Origin: Pelodiscus sinensis
Taxonomy: Eukaryota; Chordata; Testudines; Trionychidae
DNA: 64,000 bases
NCBI RefSeq assembly: GCF_049634645.1
Contig: NC_134711.1
Span: 140,824,105 to 140,888,104 of the forward strand
Direction of reading: 5' to 3'
Under the pieces are notes generated by a model. The model worked only from the letters and a program-made list of their open reading frames with translations. It had not been told where the DNA came from and did no database searches. Shown here piece after piece: positions 1 to 11,203 of this stretch. Each line of letters starts with the position of its first letter. The stretch's first letter is position 1. A program made the translations under genes and the position numbers.

Positions 1-210
1 GAAACGTAAAGGAATTGATGGAAGAGCATCACTGCAGCCTCTTGTTTAATTTGACTCAACACAGGAAGCCTTACCTGGCCTGGGCACCCTTGCAACTGGC
101 ACAAACTGTGTAGCCAGCCCGTGGCCCTTTAAGGGCTCCGGGGCCGGGAGGGGGGCAGTAGAGTTTCCCTGGTGTTGGCCAGAGTGGCCACCAGAGCAAG
201 CTGGGAAGGG

Positions 211-435
211 CTAGCCTCCCGCTAGTTCGAATTAAGGGTCTACACAGCCCTTAATTCGAACTAGTAAATTCGAACTAGGCTTAATCCTCGTGGAATGAGG
301 ATTACCTAGTTTGAACTAAGCGCTCCGTTAGTTCGAATTAAATTCGAACTAACGGAGCGCTAGTGTAGCGCCTATGAAAGTTAGTTCAAACTAACGTCTG
401 TTAGTTCGAACTAACTTTGTAGTGTAGACATACCC
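211..435. mobile_element. Palindromic MITE-like repeat, TTAGTTCGAA subfamily, left end missing
   Basis: The stretch is built from inverted copies of a TTAGTTCGAACTAA-type word. It ends at 435 in AGTGTAGACATACCC followed by TAA, the terminal signature shared by about ten other copies in the window. No matching left terminus (GGGTATGTCTACACT) is visible, so this copy is 5' truncated. It codes for nothing. Confidence 0.6.
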
Positions 436-439
436 TAAG

Positions 440-735
440 GTGCTGCAAGACTATTTGTTGTTTTTTAAGACCTTCCAAGACAGTTGCTTCCCATTCTGTA
501 TGTGTGAAATTGATTGTTCCTCCTTAAGTGGCTTACTTTGCATTTGTCCTTATTAAACTTCATCTTATTTACCTCAGACCATTTCTCCAGTTTGTCCAGA
601 TCATTTTGAATTATGACCCTATCCTCCAAAGCACTTGCAACCCCTCCCAGCTTGGTATCATCCACAAACTTTGTAAGCAGGCTCCATGTCCTAAACTAAA
701 TTTTTGCACCATGCATTAGGGCTGCATTTCTCTGG
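440..735 (-). mobile_element. CR1 LINE fragment, reverse transcriptase part
   Basis: Read on the minus strand, 465-665 encodes a piece starting DDTKLGG and containing VNKMKFNKDKCKV. This is the region around and after the catalytic Asp-Asp of CR1 reverse transcriptase. It is a short, 5'- and 3'-truncated dead copy. Low divergence of the protein motif supports the CR1 assignment. Confidence 0.75.
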
Positions 736-844
736 TACCACACAAGTCACCTCTCAACACTGAGGCCACTAGTATTACTGTCTGCAGTACATTAGGGATG
801 TAAACACATGTGTATTTGTATAAATGTGTAACCACTGGATTTGT

Positions 845-1110
845 TAGCTGATACAGAGGCAGCAGTGTGGAGGGAGGGGGAGAAGGTGGCTCCACAGGAG
901 CTGGTACGTGCAGGAAGCCATCTTGAAAGCTGGCTCCTCAGATGTAGTGTCTCCTGCCAGCCCTCCCCAACTTCCACATGCTGCTGCCTCTGTGGAAGGT
1001 TTGGGGGCAGGTGGCTCCACAGGAGCTGGCTCTCCATGGGCACCGGCTGTCACCTCCCCCCACCCTTGCTATGTCTGATACAGAGGCATCAAGGGGTGTG
1101 TGTGTGCATG
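845..1110. repeat. GC-rich repeat with internally duplicated segments
   Basis: The word GTGGCTCCACAGGAGCTGG occurs near 886 and again near 1012, and TGATACAGAGGCA occurs near 850 and 1076. The segment is therefore internally repetitive. Short open frames on both strands look like by-products of the GC content. The class is not recognised. Confidence 0.35.
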
Positions 1111-1994
1111 TAACTGTTAGGATTTACCAATGAATTCAGGCTTATCGGTTAATCATGTAAACAGCTACATGATAATATACCTACAGTACAAGTGTCTTTG
1201 GTGAAGGCAATTTTAGATGTGTGAAATATGAATGCTGGACTTTTTCCTTGGAGCATATTCAGTTTTATCTGAGGGCCTGGCTATGGATAGGAGGTTACTG
1301 AATCTGTGTTTGGGATGGTTGCTGGATCTGTGAAGATAAGCATGTTGATCTGTGAGTTTCTTTTATATAGTGTCTGTCGGGTTCCATAGTTGTCACTGAC
1401 TGTGGTAACTGGGAAATTGATACTTTGTGGGAGTGTTGTAAAGAGCCTTCACCAAACCAGGACACTCCATTGGAGAAACAGATCAGTGAAACAGTCATGG
1501 AACAGGACACCCAAATAACTTGGAAGAACTTACTTCAATATGGAAGAGAAAACCCTCCAATCACACACCCCTAAATGTCACCCATAGTCCTCCCATCCAT
1601 AGGATGGTTTTTGGAGCAGCCTCCCCAGATCCCACACTTTGAGGGGGCCTTGTGGCAGCTGTCTCAAATTTCCTACTGACAGGTCCTAGGACGATTGGGG
1701 GATTACCTCAGGGAAGGGGCGTAGTGCAGGGCAACAGCGGGGGTCTGCCAGTCTCCTGCACTCACGGTGGCAGCAGGATCTAGAATGGGGTAACTCTGCC
1801 CCATTGCCCTTTCCCAGCCTGCTGTGGTTGGCTTCACTGCAGCAGTAGGTAGCAGAGTGCTCCAACAAGCTATAACCCACTAATCCCTTTTTTAACATTA
1901 GGACTGCAGAAATGTTAAATGGCCACTTCACTTGTTACAATATATGTTAAGTACTTACGCTGTACTTACCTTGTATTTATCTGTGACACTGAGT
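1111..1994. other. No gene or repeat recognised
   Basis: Moderately AT-rich intergenic sequence. Open frames on either strand are short and show no recognisable protein family. Confidence 0.5.
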
Positions 1995-2110
1995 ATCTTT
2001 TCAAGACCTGAAGAAGAGCTCTGTGGAAACTCAAAAGCTTGTCTTTTTCACCAATAAGGATCTGGTCCAATAAGACATATTACTTCACCCACTTTGTGTG
2101 TCTGATTTTT
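1995..2110 (+). mobile_element. Penelope-like element 3' tail (relic)
   Basis: The sequence runs GACCTGAAGAAGAGCTCTGT, then an AAAAGCTTGTC motif and CCAATAAGA, then ACTTCACCCACTTTGT. This resembles the non-coding 3' end often left by truncated Penelope-like insertions in turtles. No coding part is attached. The assignment rests on recognition of the tail only. Confidence 0.5.
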
Positions 2111-2578
2111 AATGCATTTTATAGTACTTTATACATGGTCGGTTTTCTGGCTTGTTTTTGTGGGGGCAGAGGAAGTTTTGCAGAAGAAAAGAAGAGAAAA
2201 ATACATTCAAAAATAGGGAACCATAACTTGTAAAACTACAAAAGTTGGTAGGAGCAGTTGTAATAACCAAAACGGCTTTTAAATAGGTTTTTTAAAACTC
2301 TCTAGTTTTCAAGTTGACACTAGTCTTTTTATCTGTATGGCTGTGGCACGTTCTACAGGAGACCTTGCAAGTTAAAAAGCTCTGCAAGTAGTCCTTTTAA
2401 CATGACAAATTGAAATAACGTACATAACTCCTTAAATTCAGTTTGGGTTTTCAGTAAGTGACAGGATTAGGAGTGCAGGGTGATTATGAAGAACACAAAA
2501 CTGTGGACCATGGACAATTTTCATGCTATTCAGGAGATGATGGTATAAGAGCAACAAACCTTCTAAAAATACTTAAGA
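2111..2578. other. No gene or repeat recognised
   Basis: AT-rich sequence with no supported coding or structural feature. Confidence 0.5.
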
Positions 2579-2580
2579 TA

Positions 2581-3319
2581 CAGGCAGTCCCCCAGTTATG
2601 TACAAGATAGGGACTGTAGGTTTGTACTTAAGTCGAATTTGTACTTAAGTCAGAACTGGCGTCCAGATTCAGCCGCTGCTGAAACTGACCAGCGGCTGAC
2701 TACAGGAAGCCCTAGGCAGAGTTTCTCTGCCCTGGGCTTCCTGGAATCAGCTGCTGATCAGTTTCAACAGCAGCTGAATCTGGACGCCTGGGACAGAGCA
2801 GCTGGGGCGCTGCCGGGTAGGTCCCCGCAGCGCCGCACCTTGGCACTGTGGGGATCAACCCGGCAGCACCCCAGCTGCTCTGTCCCAGGTGTCCAGATTC
2901 AGCTACTGCTGAAACTGATCAGCGGCTGATTTCAGGAAGCCCGGGGCAGAGCAACTCTGCCTCGGGCTTCCTGTAGTCAGTCGCTGGTCAGTTTCAGCAG
3001 CGGCTGACTTGGGGACGCCTGGGGCGGGGCAGAGCAGCTGGGGTGCTGCTGGGTTGGTCCAGTAGTCCCGCCGCCTGCGTCCTCCGCGGCTTTGCTCCGC
3101 GTCTCCCTAGTCTGCTGGGGGGGCCCCCCTCTGCTGGGGGGGCCCCCCCCAGCAGACCAGGGAGACGCGGAGCAGCTTTTCTCGCCCCGGAGGACGCGGG
3201 CGGCGGGACTGTGGCGCGTCTGGGCGGTCCCGCCTCCCGCATCCTCCAGGGCGAGAAAAGCCCTGTTCGTAAGTACAGATCCGACATAAGTCGGATCCGC
3301 GTAACTCGGGGACTGCCTG
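2581..3319. mobile_element. Non-autonomous pogo/Tigger-like DNA transposon
   Basis: The element begins CAGGCAGTCCCCCAGTTATG and ends CGTAACTCGGGGACTGCCTG, an inverted terminal repeat. It is flanked on both sides by TA (2579-2580 and 3320-3321), the target duplication of the Tc1/mariner/pogo superfamily. The 739-base interior is GC-rich and has no transposase frame. It carries several inverted copies of a block containing CAGCGGCTGA and AGGAAGCCC, a core it shares with the element at 11322-11780. Confidence 0.75.
3043..3245. repeat. GC-rich palindrome inside the pogo-like element
   Basis: Positions 3094-3120 (GCTCCGCGTCTCCCTAGTC and on) are repeated inverted at 3147-3173. The pairing extends outward, CCTGCGTCCTCC near 3074 matching GGAGGACGCGGG near 3187. 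The loop holds two G7C6-type runs. A single strand would fold into a long stable hairpin. Confidence 0.75.
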
Positions 3320-4199
3320 TACCCTAATTGTCATTGTGAAAAGATGGATAAAATAAACATGAAGTTTTTAGGCCATGAAAGTTTTGAGCTATGTTCCAAA
3401 AAAGTTAAAAGACTTTTTTTAAAGTGAAAAACTGCTCATCTTTATAACTCCCTTATCTTATCATGCCTTTCTGATTCACCTCAGATTTGTCAAGGAAAAC
3501 AAAAGCTACATAATAGTCTTTTATGCCCATAGATCTTTTATATTCATGTCAGCAGAAGAAAGTGTTTTATTGACTTTGGAGGGGAGACACAGGTATTACA
3601 AGCTTTAGAGGGGAAACACATGTTTTCTCACTCCAAGGAAAAATGCAAATAAAGGAATTTAATGTATGTGATTTTGACATATTTTTTAAGATGTTCACAG
3701 TGTACTACTCTAAAAAAAATTTATCATATGTTAAATTGGGTAGGATTGTATCACAGCAAGCAATCTTTGTATTTCCTTGAAGTCCTGATAATTTTTTCTT
3801 CTGTCTAATTTTTCATTTATTCTTTTAATTTATTTATTTGTAACTTTAGGGCCATTAGCTTGCATAGCATCTTGTAGACAAAAACAAAAATTTTGGGTTC
3901 CTGACTCCAGGGATTTTATAGTCTAAGGCAGCAATGTGCAACGTAGGGTACTGAGTGGGTGGCATGAGTGACCCTCCTTCATGTCAGTAGTTTGCAAGCT
4001 TGTTGTAACCAAGACAGTTCCTGGGATAGGGTAGTTTTGCTAACTGCACTAATGTACCTAGTATTTGAGATGTGTGCCGCTTAAACCACAGCAGCACTTT
4101 GATTGGATGCAGAAGGAGGACACCACTCTCACGATCAGTGTTGTGTGCAATCAGCACACACTTCACTCCATGTGTCCTTGCTTTGTGTGTGTCACTTTA
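3320..4199. other. No gene recognised
   Basis: AT-rich sequence without a supported frame. A segment beginning near 3929 (CAGCAATGTGCAACG) could be one end of an old hAT copy, but no partner terminus was found. Confidence 0.4.
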
Positions 4200-5750
4200 G
4201 TAATATTGGTAGGGGAAAAAATATGTGGACAGCAAGAAGGTCAGTACCAATGCCTCCTCTTCCTACCTAATTATACCAGAACTCTCAGTGCCATTGCCTA
4301 CAAACCCTTTTCAAAGGCAGGTACAGTATAAGGGCAAGCCTCCAGTGATTTCTCTGGTTAGTCCTTGCCTTGACTTGGGCTACCTGTACCTGATACCAAA
4401 AGGCTCTTCCCCCTCAGCCCAGATGTTGGACAGATCAGACCCTGTGTCTCCTGGCTCAGAAGTACATTCACTGGTGTTTCATACAAGGCAGAGAACATAT
4501 TCTCCATTACAGACTTGGAAACTGGGTAGTGTCTCAACACTAGCCTTCTCCTCCTTCCAAGAGGGAATAGCTTTGTCAACATTAGGACCAAGGCCCATAT
4601 CCTAGACATAGGGTTTATGGTGTTATCTGATTATAACATGAACATAAAAACCTATTGTTGATAGCACCGATATATAGCTGCAACAAATTTTGTGCCAAAT
4701 AGAACCTGTGACCAGAAAGAATTAAACAATCCCAGGCCAAATGACCCAGAGTCAACTTGTAGAGAAAAGTATGGAAACCAAGGGTCTCAAACTCAATTCA
4801 CCTTAGGGCCAGTCCTCAAATCCTCCTGGTGGGCCAGCAGGCACAACTCCTCTGGCAAGGCAAGTGTCTCCATGCATTCCCTCTCCCCATGTGTCTCCTG
4901 GTTCCTCCTGCTAACCTGTGCACTCTCCCTACCCCCCCACCCCCATGCATCCCGTGGCCCAGCCTGCCACCCCCAGCCAATTAAAAATGTGCTGGGGACC
5001 CCTGCCGCCATCACCGGCAGTGCAGCGGGGTTAGGGTCACTTCTTGCTCCTAGCTTCGTGCTGCTGTCCCCACATCCCTATGTGGGGAGACATGCATGAC
5101 CCCCAGCTGGGGGCATACAGACAGTCACACACACCAACAGACAAACTCTATGAAATGTATAGTAGATACCTCTTCCTTTCTCCACTCCTGCCACTGCTGG
5201 CCCAATGGAGTTATAGCTGTCCTAGACCCCATCTCTGGCCCTTGCTGCCCCCACTGTGGTCATTGTGCAGTATAACTCCCTCCTACCAGATCCCTTCTTT
5301 TCCATTTTATGAGAAACAGTCAAATTCCAGGCACATCCCTTTGACACAACCAAACCCTGACCTTGCTTTAAGTTATGATAAGAGGAAGCTGCCTATCAAA
5401 TTTGGTGTCCTACCTCTTACCATTTAGGAGGAGTTCTTGAACAAATGAAAAACAGAGGTTACATCAAAAGCTTGTTGTTTACCAGGGCTTTATAAAGGGG
5501 GTTTGAATCCTGATCCTATTGGTCTCAGATCTGCTTGAGGTTCCATACAGGGGAAACCTAAGCCATAAAGGATTGAGATCCCAAATGATGTCTGGAATCA
5601 CCCTGAATATGTGTTTTGGACTATAATCATGGGAATTATTCTAAATTCTAAAATAACTTTTTGCAATTACAAGGCCTTTAGATCCTCCACATAACTGAAA
5701 CAAAAAAAAACTGCCAACAGCATAAGGGACAACTAGTCTCCACTCATTTA
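4200..5750. other. Unresolved, probably repeat-derived sequence
   Basis: Several open frames of 80-135 codons occur, but none shows a recognisable domain and they overlap on both strands. The text from about 4776 (GGGTCTCAAACTCAATTCACC) resembles the start of a hAT-type repeat. Part of the region may belong to the old DIRS whose 3' portion is clear at 5755-6110. Neither assignment is firm. Confidence 0.3.
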
Positions 5751-5754
5751 TGCT

Positions 5755-6310
5755 ATCAGTTAGCTATGGTGTCTTAGCCATCTAGAGTACTGGCACGTTC
5801 TAGAGCATAGGCAATGCCACCAACTTTCCTGCAGCATGTTCTAGTCTTAAATATTTGCAGAGCAGCGACTTGGTCATCAATCCATTCTTGCTTCTCAGTA
5901 TGCCATTTTCCATCAGTCCAGGGACAATGTCAGTTTTGGATGGGTTGTTCTTCAGTAACTCTTCAGGTAGACTTCAAGCCCACTTTCATATTTCTCTGTT
6001 TGTGAGTCATCTACAGTGTACATGAGAGAGCACTTGAAACATTAAAAATAGTTGCTAGTCTTTTTATAACTGTTGTTCTTCGAGATGTGTTGCACTTGTC
6101 CATTACACAACCTGCTTTCCTTCCCTTTTCTATCAGAGTCTAGCGAGTAAGAAGGAACTTGGGGGGGAGGGTTTCAAAGGTGGTTCTTCCCTTTATACTT
6201 GCACACAACGGTGGCTGGCAGCATCAGGCACTCAAGCTGCCCCAACAGGTACTGCTGAGGGAAAAAAATCTCTCACAATGTGCTGGACATACAGTATAAT
6301 GAAATGAGCA
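5755..6310 (+). mobile_element. Old DIRS relic: recombinase C-terminus and internal end repeat
   Basis: Positions near 5838-5880 encode NICRAATWSS, matching the C-terminal block DICRAATW of the DIRS tyrosine recombinase encoded at 33868-33897 by the better preserved copy in this window. About 200 bases downstream, TTGTTCTTCGAGATGTG (near 6073) matches the end repeat of that copy (near 34103). The coding part is full of stops and shifts, so the copy is dead and much older. Its left part was not traced with confidence. Confidence 0.65.
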
Positions 6311-7468
6311 TGCACAAAACATCTTGACAGTTATAGAAGGGTTAGTAATAGGGTTTTTTGGAGCAGGTTGTTACATTCACCTCCAATTGTTTATTTTTTA
6401 AGTTATGTATTACTATATTTATTATTTGATTATAAGTCAGCATTCTATAATTTGAGGGAACAGTGTCTTTGAAGTAAAAGTTGGAAGGCTAACGAACAAC
6501 TGAGACTTAAGGAAGGAGCTAAGGGAGGAGAATTAAGGTTGTATGGCTCACGAAATCAAGCAAAAGGAGAAGAATGAAAGAGGGTACAGAGCTAGCGGTG
6601 GGAGACGATCAGGGGTATGAGCTTTTGGAACATAGGGCAAAAGTAGGCACCGAAGCTGTGTTTTTGTGTCCTTATGTTTTTAATGTCTATGAAGTTCTAA
6701 AAAGAGCTGCTTAATTTGTTTTAGTACACTGTGAGACTGCTATAATTTCATTTCAAAACATATTAAGTAATCCCAACATTGGGTTATATCTATAAAGATC
6801 TAGATACCAGATGAACAATTGAAAAGTATACAGATGTCATCTGCTGTGGCTATTCTTTAGACCTGAGTGGGGAGCAAAATTCTATATTCTTGATGATTTT
6901 GAGAATTTAAAATTTGGTTTAATTCCAGTTAGAAATCAATGAGTAGTTTGAAATTCTCAGAGAAGAAAATTAAAAAAAAAAAACCCTCAGGTCAACTGAA
7001 ATGTTTTATTTTTATTTTGATGTATTGTGTCATACCCAGTTCAGATGGTTGTATGGCTCAGACATGTCTCTTCAAAGTAACGCCATTGAGTCAGAATGTG
7101 ATGGGCTTTGGGATTGCTTTTAGGTGGTATCAGAATACCTGTACTTTGTGTCACACACCTCTGCAGAGATCAGGATAGTAGGTCAGTCTCCTTCAGTAGA
7201 GAAGTCAAGAGAGAAGTTTGCCATCGGTGTAGCTTCCCCACACAAAGGTACTTTCAGAAAGACTACCATTGCAGTGCAAGGTACCACCATGTAAATCAGT
7301 GTTCAGAAGCATTCATAGCATGTAGCCAGAACACGGGGTCATACTACCACTTTATCAATACGCACTTACAGAGGTAGTAATGGAGATCACCTAAAAACAG
7401 ATATTGAGTTTCTGGATTGTTTTATGTAGTTTTAAGGGAATGGAGCTTCTGATCTAAATATTTTATGC
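6311..7468. other. No gene or repeat recognised
   Basis: AT-rich sequence. A short A-run near 6970 is the only low-complexity feature. Confidence 0.5.
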
Positions 7469-7476
7469 CCAAGACT

Positions 7477-7691
7477 GGTGTTTCTTAAACATTTTAAGAC
7501 TGAGGAACACCAAACAATATTTTTTTTTATGAGGAACACCAAGGATTTTTTTTGAGTAAAATAAGGTGGGGGGGAGTCGGGAGAAAGTGATTGAGGAAAA
7601 AAACATGCCTGTCCCTTTAAGGGTGGCCATTTTGAACTCTGTTCTCCGCAGCACACTGGTGTGCTAAAGAACACAGTTTAAGAAACACTGA
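7477..7691. mobile_element. Short non-autonomous hAT element
   Basis: Left end GGTGTTTCTTAAAC and right end GTTTAAGAAACACTGA form terminal inverted repeats of the CAGTGTTTCT type. The flanks CCAAGACT (7469-7476) and TCAAGACT (7692-7699) are an eight-base target duplication with one mismatch, as expected for hAT. There is no transposase frame. Confidence 0.75.
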
Positions 7692-7699
7692 TCAAGACT

Positions 7700-10600
7700 C
7701 TTTGCACTAAAAGCAGTAAGGTCTCTGGTCATTCATTTACACCTTTGAAAGAAAATTCCAAAGTCTTGAACCAGTTTTCAAGAAATCCTACATGTTCCAA
7801 CTCTTGAGAATTTGATCTTAAAGGTTGAAAATTTAATAATTCCATCATAAATGTAACAGGGGGTCATGACCTTTGGGCCACATATATACTTTTAAGTAGC
7901 TTGGTCCAAAGCTCATTCTGTTTTCTTGAAATTAACCCCGTGTTCTATAGGAAAGTAGTGTCTCCTAGTACCAATGTTGCTCAGAAAGTAGGCTAGTATG
8001 TTTACCTTTCTAAAAGCTATTAATTCCCAAGTATGATAGCACAGCCTGCAAATCACAAAGGTGTGGATCAGTGTGGCCATGTTCATTGTCTGTCAGTAAA
8101 AGAGAGTGCCTTTTTGCCAACTGCAGACCAAAAAAGATGTTTTTGGCAACCAGAGCCATTTGAATGTCCATAAACACTTAGCATCCCAGAAAGATTCCTA
8201 GGCTATATACTGAATTGGTATTTGAGGACAGATTTTTCTCAAAGGAGTGACATTGAGGGACAAACTTTTCAGTATGAAGCCCACCTTCCATGAAAGATAG
8301 AAGAGGCTTAGTATTCCTCATACACAGAAAGGTTACAGTTGTCAGATGCAGACAAGTTGCAGTGTTATGGAATTGGATCATTAGAAATACCTATTGCTGG
8401 AAATGGTGACAGCAAAAAACATACATTGCCTGACTGGTTCAAAGGTGGTAGGTACATTCAGACAAACTTTTTATGAGTGCCTGATAAGATTCTGTGATCA
8501 TGGTACATTTTGGTACCAATCATATAAGAGAGAAGTACTAGTTACATTTAGATTACTAAGGAAAATATTTAAACCCAGGGCTCCTATGCACCTTCTCTGT
8601 AATGCTTTCAATTCCATGCATTTCATATCAGTATGTTTCAAAAGTTGATCTTTGCCATTTTTGCCACATGCTAATCAGTTTTATCATTTCTGGGGAGAAA
8701 AAAAGCTTGCCCATGCAAAAACCAGTAAAAATCTTTTAATACATTTTTGTTTGAACAGCAAAAAGCACACTAAAGTGTTGAAATTAATATAAACAGTAAA
8801 AAGTGACCTAGCCTTCTAGTTAAACGGTTTGGATGATGCTCTTAACACCACTTCTACATTTGTCAGAAGGGGTCCAAAAAGAGCAACACAAGGATCTCTC
8901 TACATCAGTCAAGTACACTGCTTCTCCCAGACTCTCTGAACTGACCTTTCCTGCTTAGGCTAGCTGCAGCTGAATATTGTTTGTTACAATTGACCAATAG
9001 ATTTTAGGGTACCAATCCACCTGCAGTTCTTTAGGTCTCTCCCTAATCTGTTAGTTACTGAGGTCCTAATCTGTCACAGAAGTCAGCAGAAGCCTTTCCA
9101 ATTATTTTAGTCAGAGTTGGATTGGGCCCTAACTGACACCCGGAGATATTCTGGCAATAGTATATTATACAGTGCAAAGCAAAATTGATGGAAGCTGACA
9201 CATGTTTTTCTATTCATGCAGTAAGCATAATGCCAGATTTACTGGTGTTGGGTTTTTGTTAAGTAAACAAGTGTTTCTGTGGTTTGGTCTCCCTCTTCTG
9301 AATTGTAGAAAAAATTGGACTGTGTCCTCGTGGTCTACTTTAAAGCCCAGCCTGGATCTGAACCTGACCTGAGAGCATCAAGTAGCTTTCATAACCCGCT
9401 TGACTCAAATCCAACAAATCTGTGTCAGTAACGCTGCCGTGTCTTTGGGTTTGGTCTGATGGGGGCTTCTTGCCCCACATCCACAATCCATATTCAGCCA
9501 TATTCTGCATTTGGGGGCAGCACAGTGCCGGCTGTGTGCCCTGCTCCTACTGGATGACCAACACCTCACTGTCACTGTCACCAACACCTCACTGTCACTG
9601 TGCTGCCAAGGGAAAAGCACTGTGACTTTTCAGCACAGTGAAGTAACAGTCGCTGGCAGGAATGGAGCCAATGCCATGACAACTCCATGGGTTGGAAGTT
9701 GTGAATGGGGATGATCCAATCCAGGTCTCAGAGTTTTGGTCTGTTTTCAGACTTGACTTGATCTCAACCTCAACAGTGTCCCACAGGGTCAGGTCGGCTT
9801 GTAAGGCTCTACCTTGTTCCTCCTCCTATGGTATAAAATAGTAATTTGGTCCATATCAGTGGCTTCAGTTACATTTTGGATTGGTTTGTTCCATAGAGTC
9901 ATTCATAATTAGAGGCAGAATTTGCTTACTCCACTCTGTCACTTGGTAGGGGGAAATGCCTACGAAACTGAACAAGAAACCATGAAAGCCCAAAACAAAA
10001 GTGGTGTCTTTCTCAAACAAGACACAGTTCAGCAAGATGCAGCAGGCACCTTCATTGTCTGAATCAGCAAGTAAAATGGACGCCATATGCATGCAAGTGT
10101 AATTGCTTGTGAGGGAAAATTATTTGAGTAACACCTAATTCAAGGCAAGGTTAAACATAAATCTGATACTTGCTTAGAAACAAAAGTAGGAAAATATTAT
10201 GGCTGGATTTCTCTTCAGCAGTGCTTCCTACATAGGTGAATTTTATTAGAGAGAAAACAGAAGTGAAAAGAAACGTGTAACAACTTTTTATGATGTTTTG
10301 TGCTATTTTTTGCAGTAAATAAAGTGGTTATGAGACTCCAAGGAAAACAGCCCAGATGTGAGTGAGTTGTATGAAATTTAGTGGCAACAGGCTGTAAAAA
10401 ACAGTCATAAAACAGCCTGTCAGTGTCACACATCTGGACAATGCAGCTGTATGTTCCTGCTGCTGTCATCACCTGAAGAAAACTCAATAGCTTTATTGCA
10501 CCTCAATTAGGCTATGTAGTACCAGTCCAATCAACATTAAACAAAGAGAGGGTGTCTTTGCACCAGAATAGCTCTGTTCAAATTGCTACCAAGCAGTTTA

Positions 10601-11071
10601 TAACTTTTGGTCATAGTTAGCAGTTCAGATACTAGCCATTCTGTAAACAGTAGCCCAGACTATCCCAGTTGGTTTGGTATCTATTAATGCTATTTCATTT
10701 ACAACTCTCTAAGTTGCTGTTTCATATTACTTCTCTATTTAAAACTCAACGATGGATGTTTTTACAGCATGAACTAGATATCTAAATGCTCCTAAAATGA
10801 AATGCAGAATGTTACCCTCATCTCAGCAAGTGTGGAGTGTGATAGTGAACAGCACTTCAGTTGATTATCAAGAAGGACCTGAGAGCCAATTAATGTGGCT
10901 GGACTGTCATTGGTGTTAGGTCATTTTTTGAAAGTATGATTTAGGCTAGCCATATTTCCGTAAGCCATGTACTTTAAAATGTGAAATATTGTTCTACCTT
11001 GTCAGCGCACATAGAGTATGCCAAATTTTATATTGAAACTTTATTAGTAATAACTCTTCGCCTCTCTGCAG
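7700..11071. other. Long stretch without a recognised gene
   Basis: Open frames are short. The only clear local structure is a small tandem duplication at about 9549-9601, where CCAACACCTCACTGTCACTG occurs twice. The upstream SPAG17 exons, encoding the N-terminal hundred or so residues, could lie here or left of the window, but none was recognised. Confidence 0.4.
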
Positions 11072-11203
11072 GTGATAGAGGCAGCCAAAGCCATTCTGGA
11101 TACTGGAGAGCAGCTTCCCGTAACACTGATTGGAAAACTCTTGAAATTTCAGCTGCTTTGCATCAAACAGAACGATCTGCAGAGAAGAGCAGCTGAAAAG
11201 AAG
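11072..11203 (+). CDS. SPAG17: SPAG17 exon (first in window)
   Basis: The acceptor CTCTCTGCAG is at 11062-11071 and the donor GTACTC starts at 11204. The 44 codons, phase 0 at both ends, read VIEAAKAILDTGEQLPVTLI and continue to a basic end. This matches the conserved segment about 100-150 residues from the SPAG17 N-terminus. The exon therefore is not the first of the gene. Confidence 0.9.

Noticed and set aside
4065..5427. Several frames of 80-135 codons as a hypothetical gene
   Set aside because: They overlap on both strands, lack splice-like boundaries or domains and lie in repeat-derived sequence.
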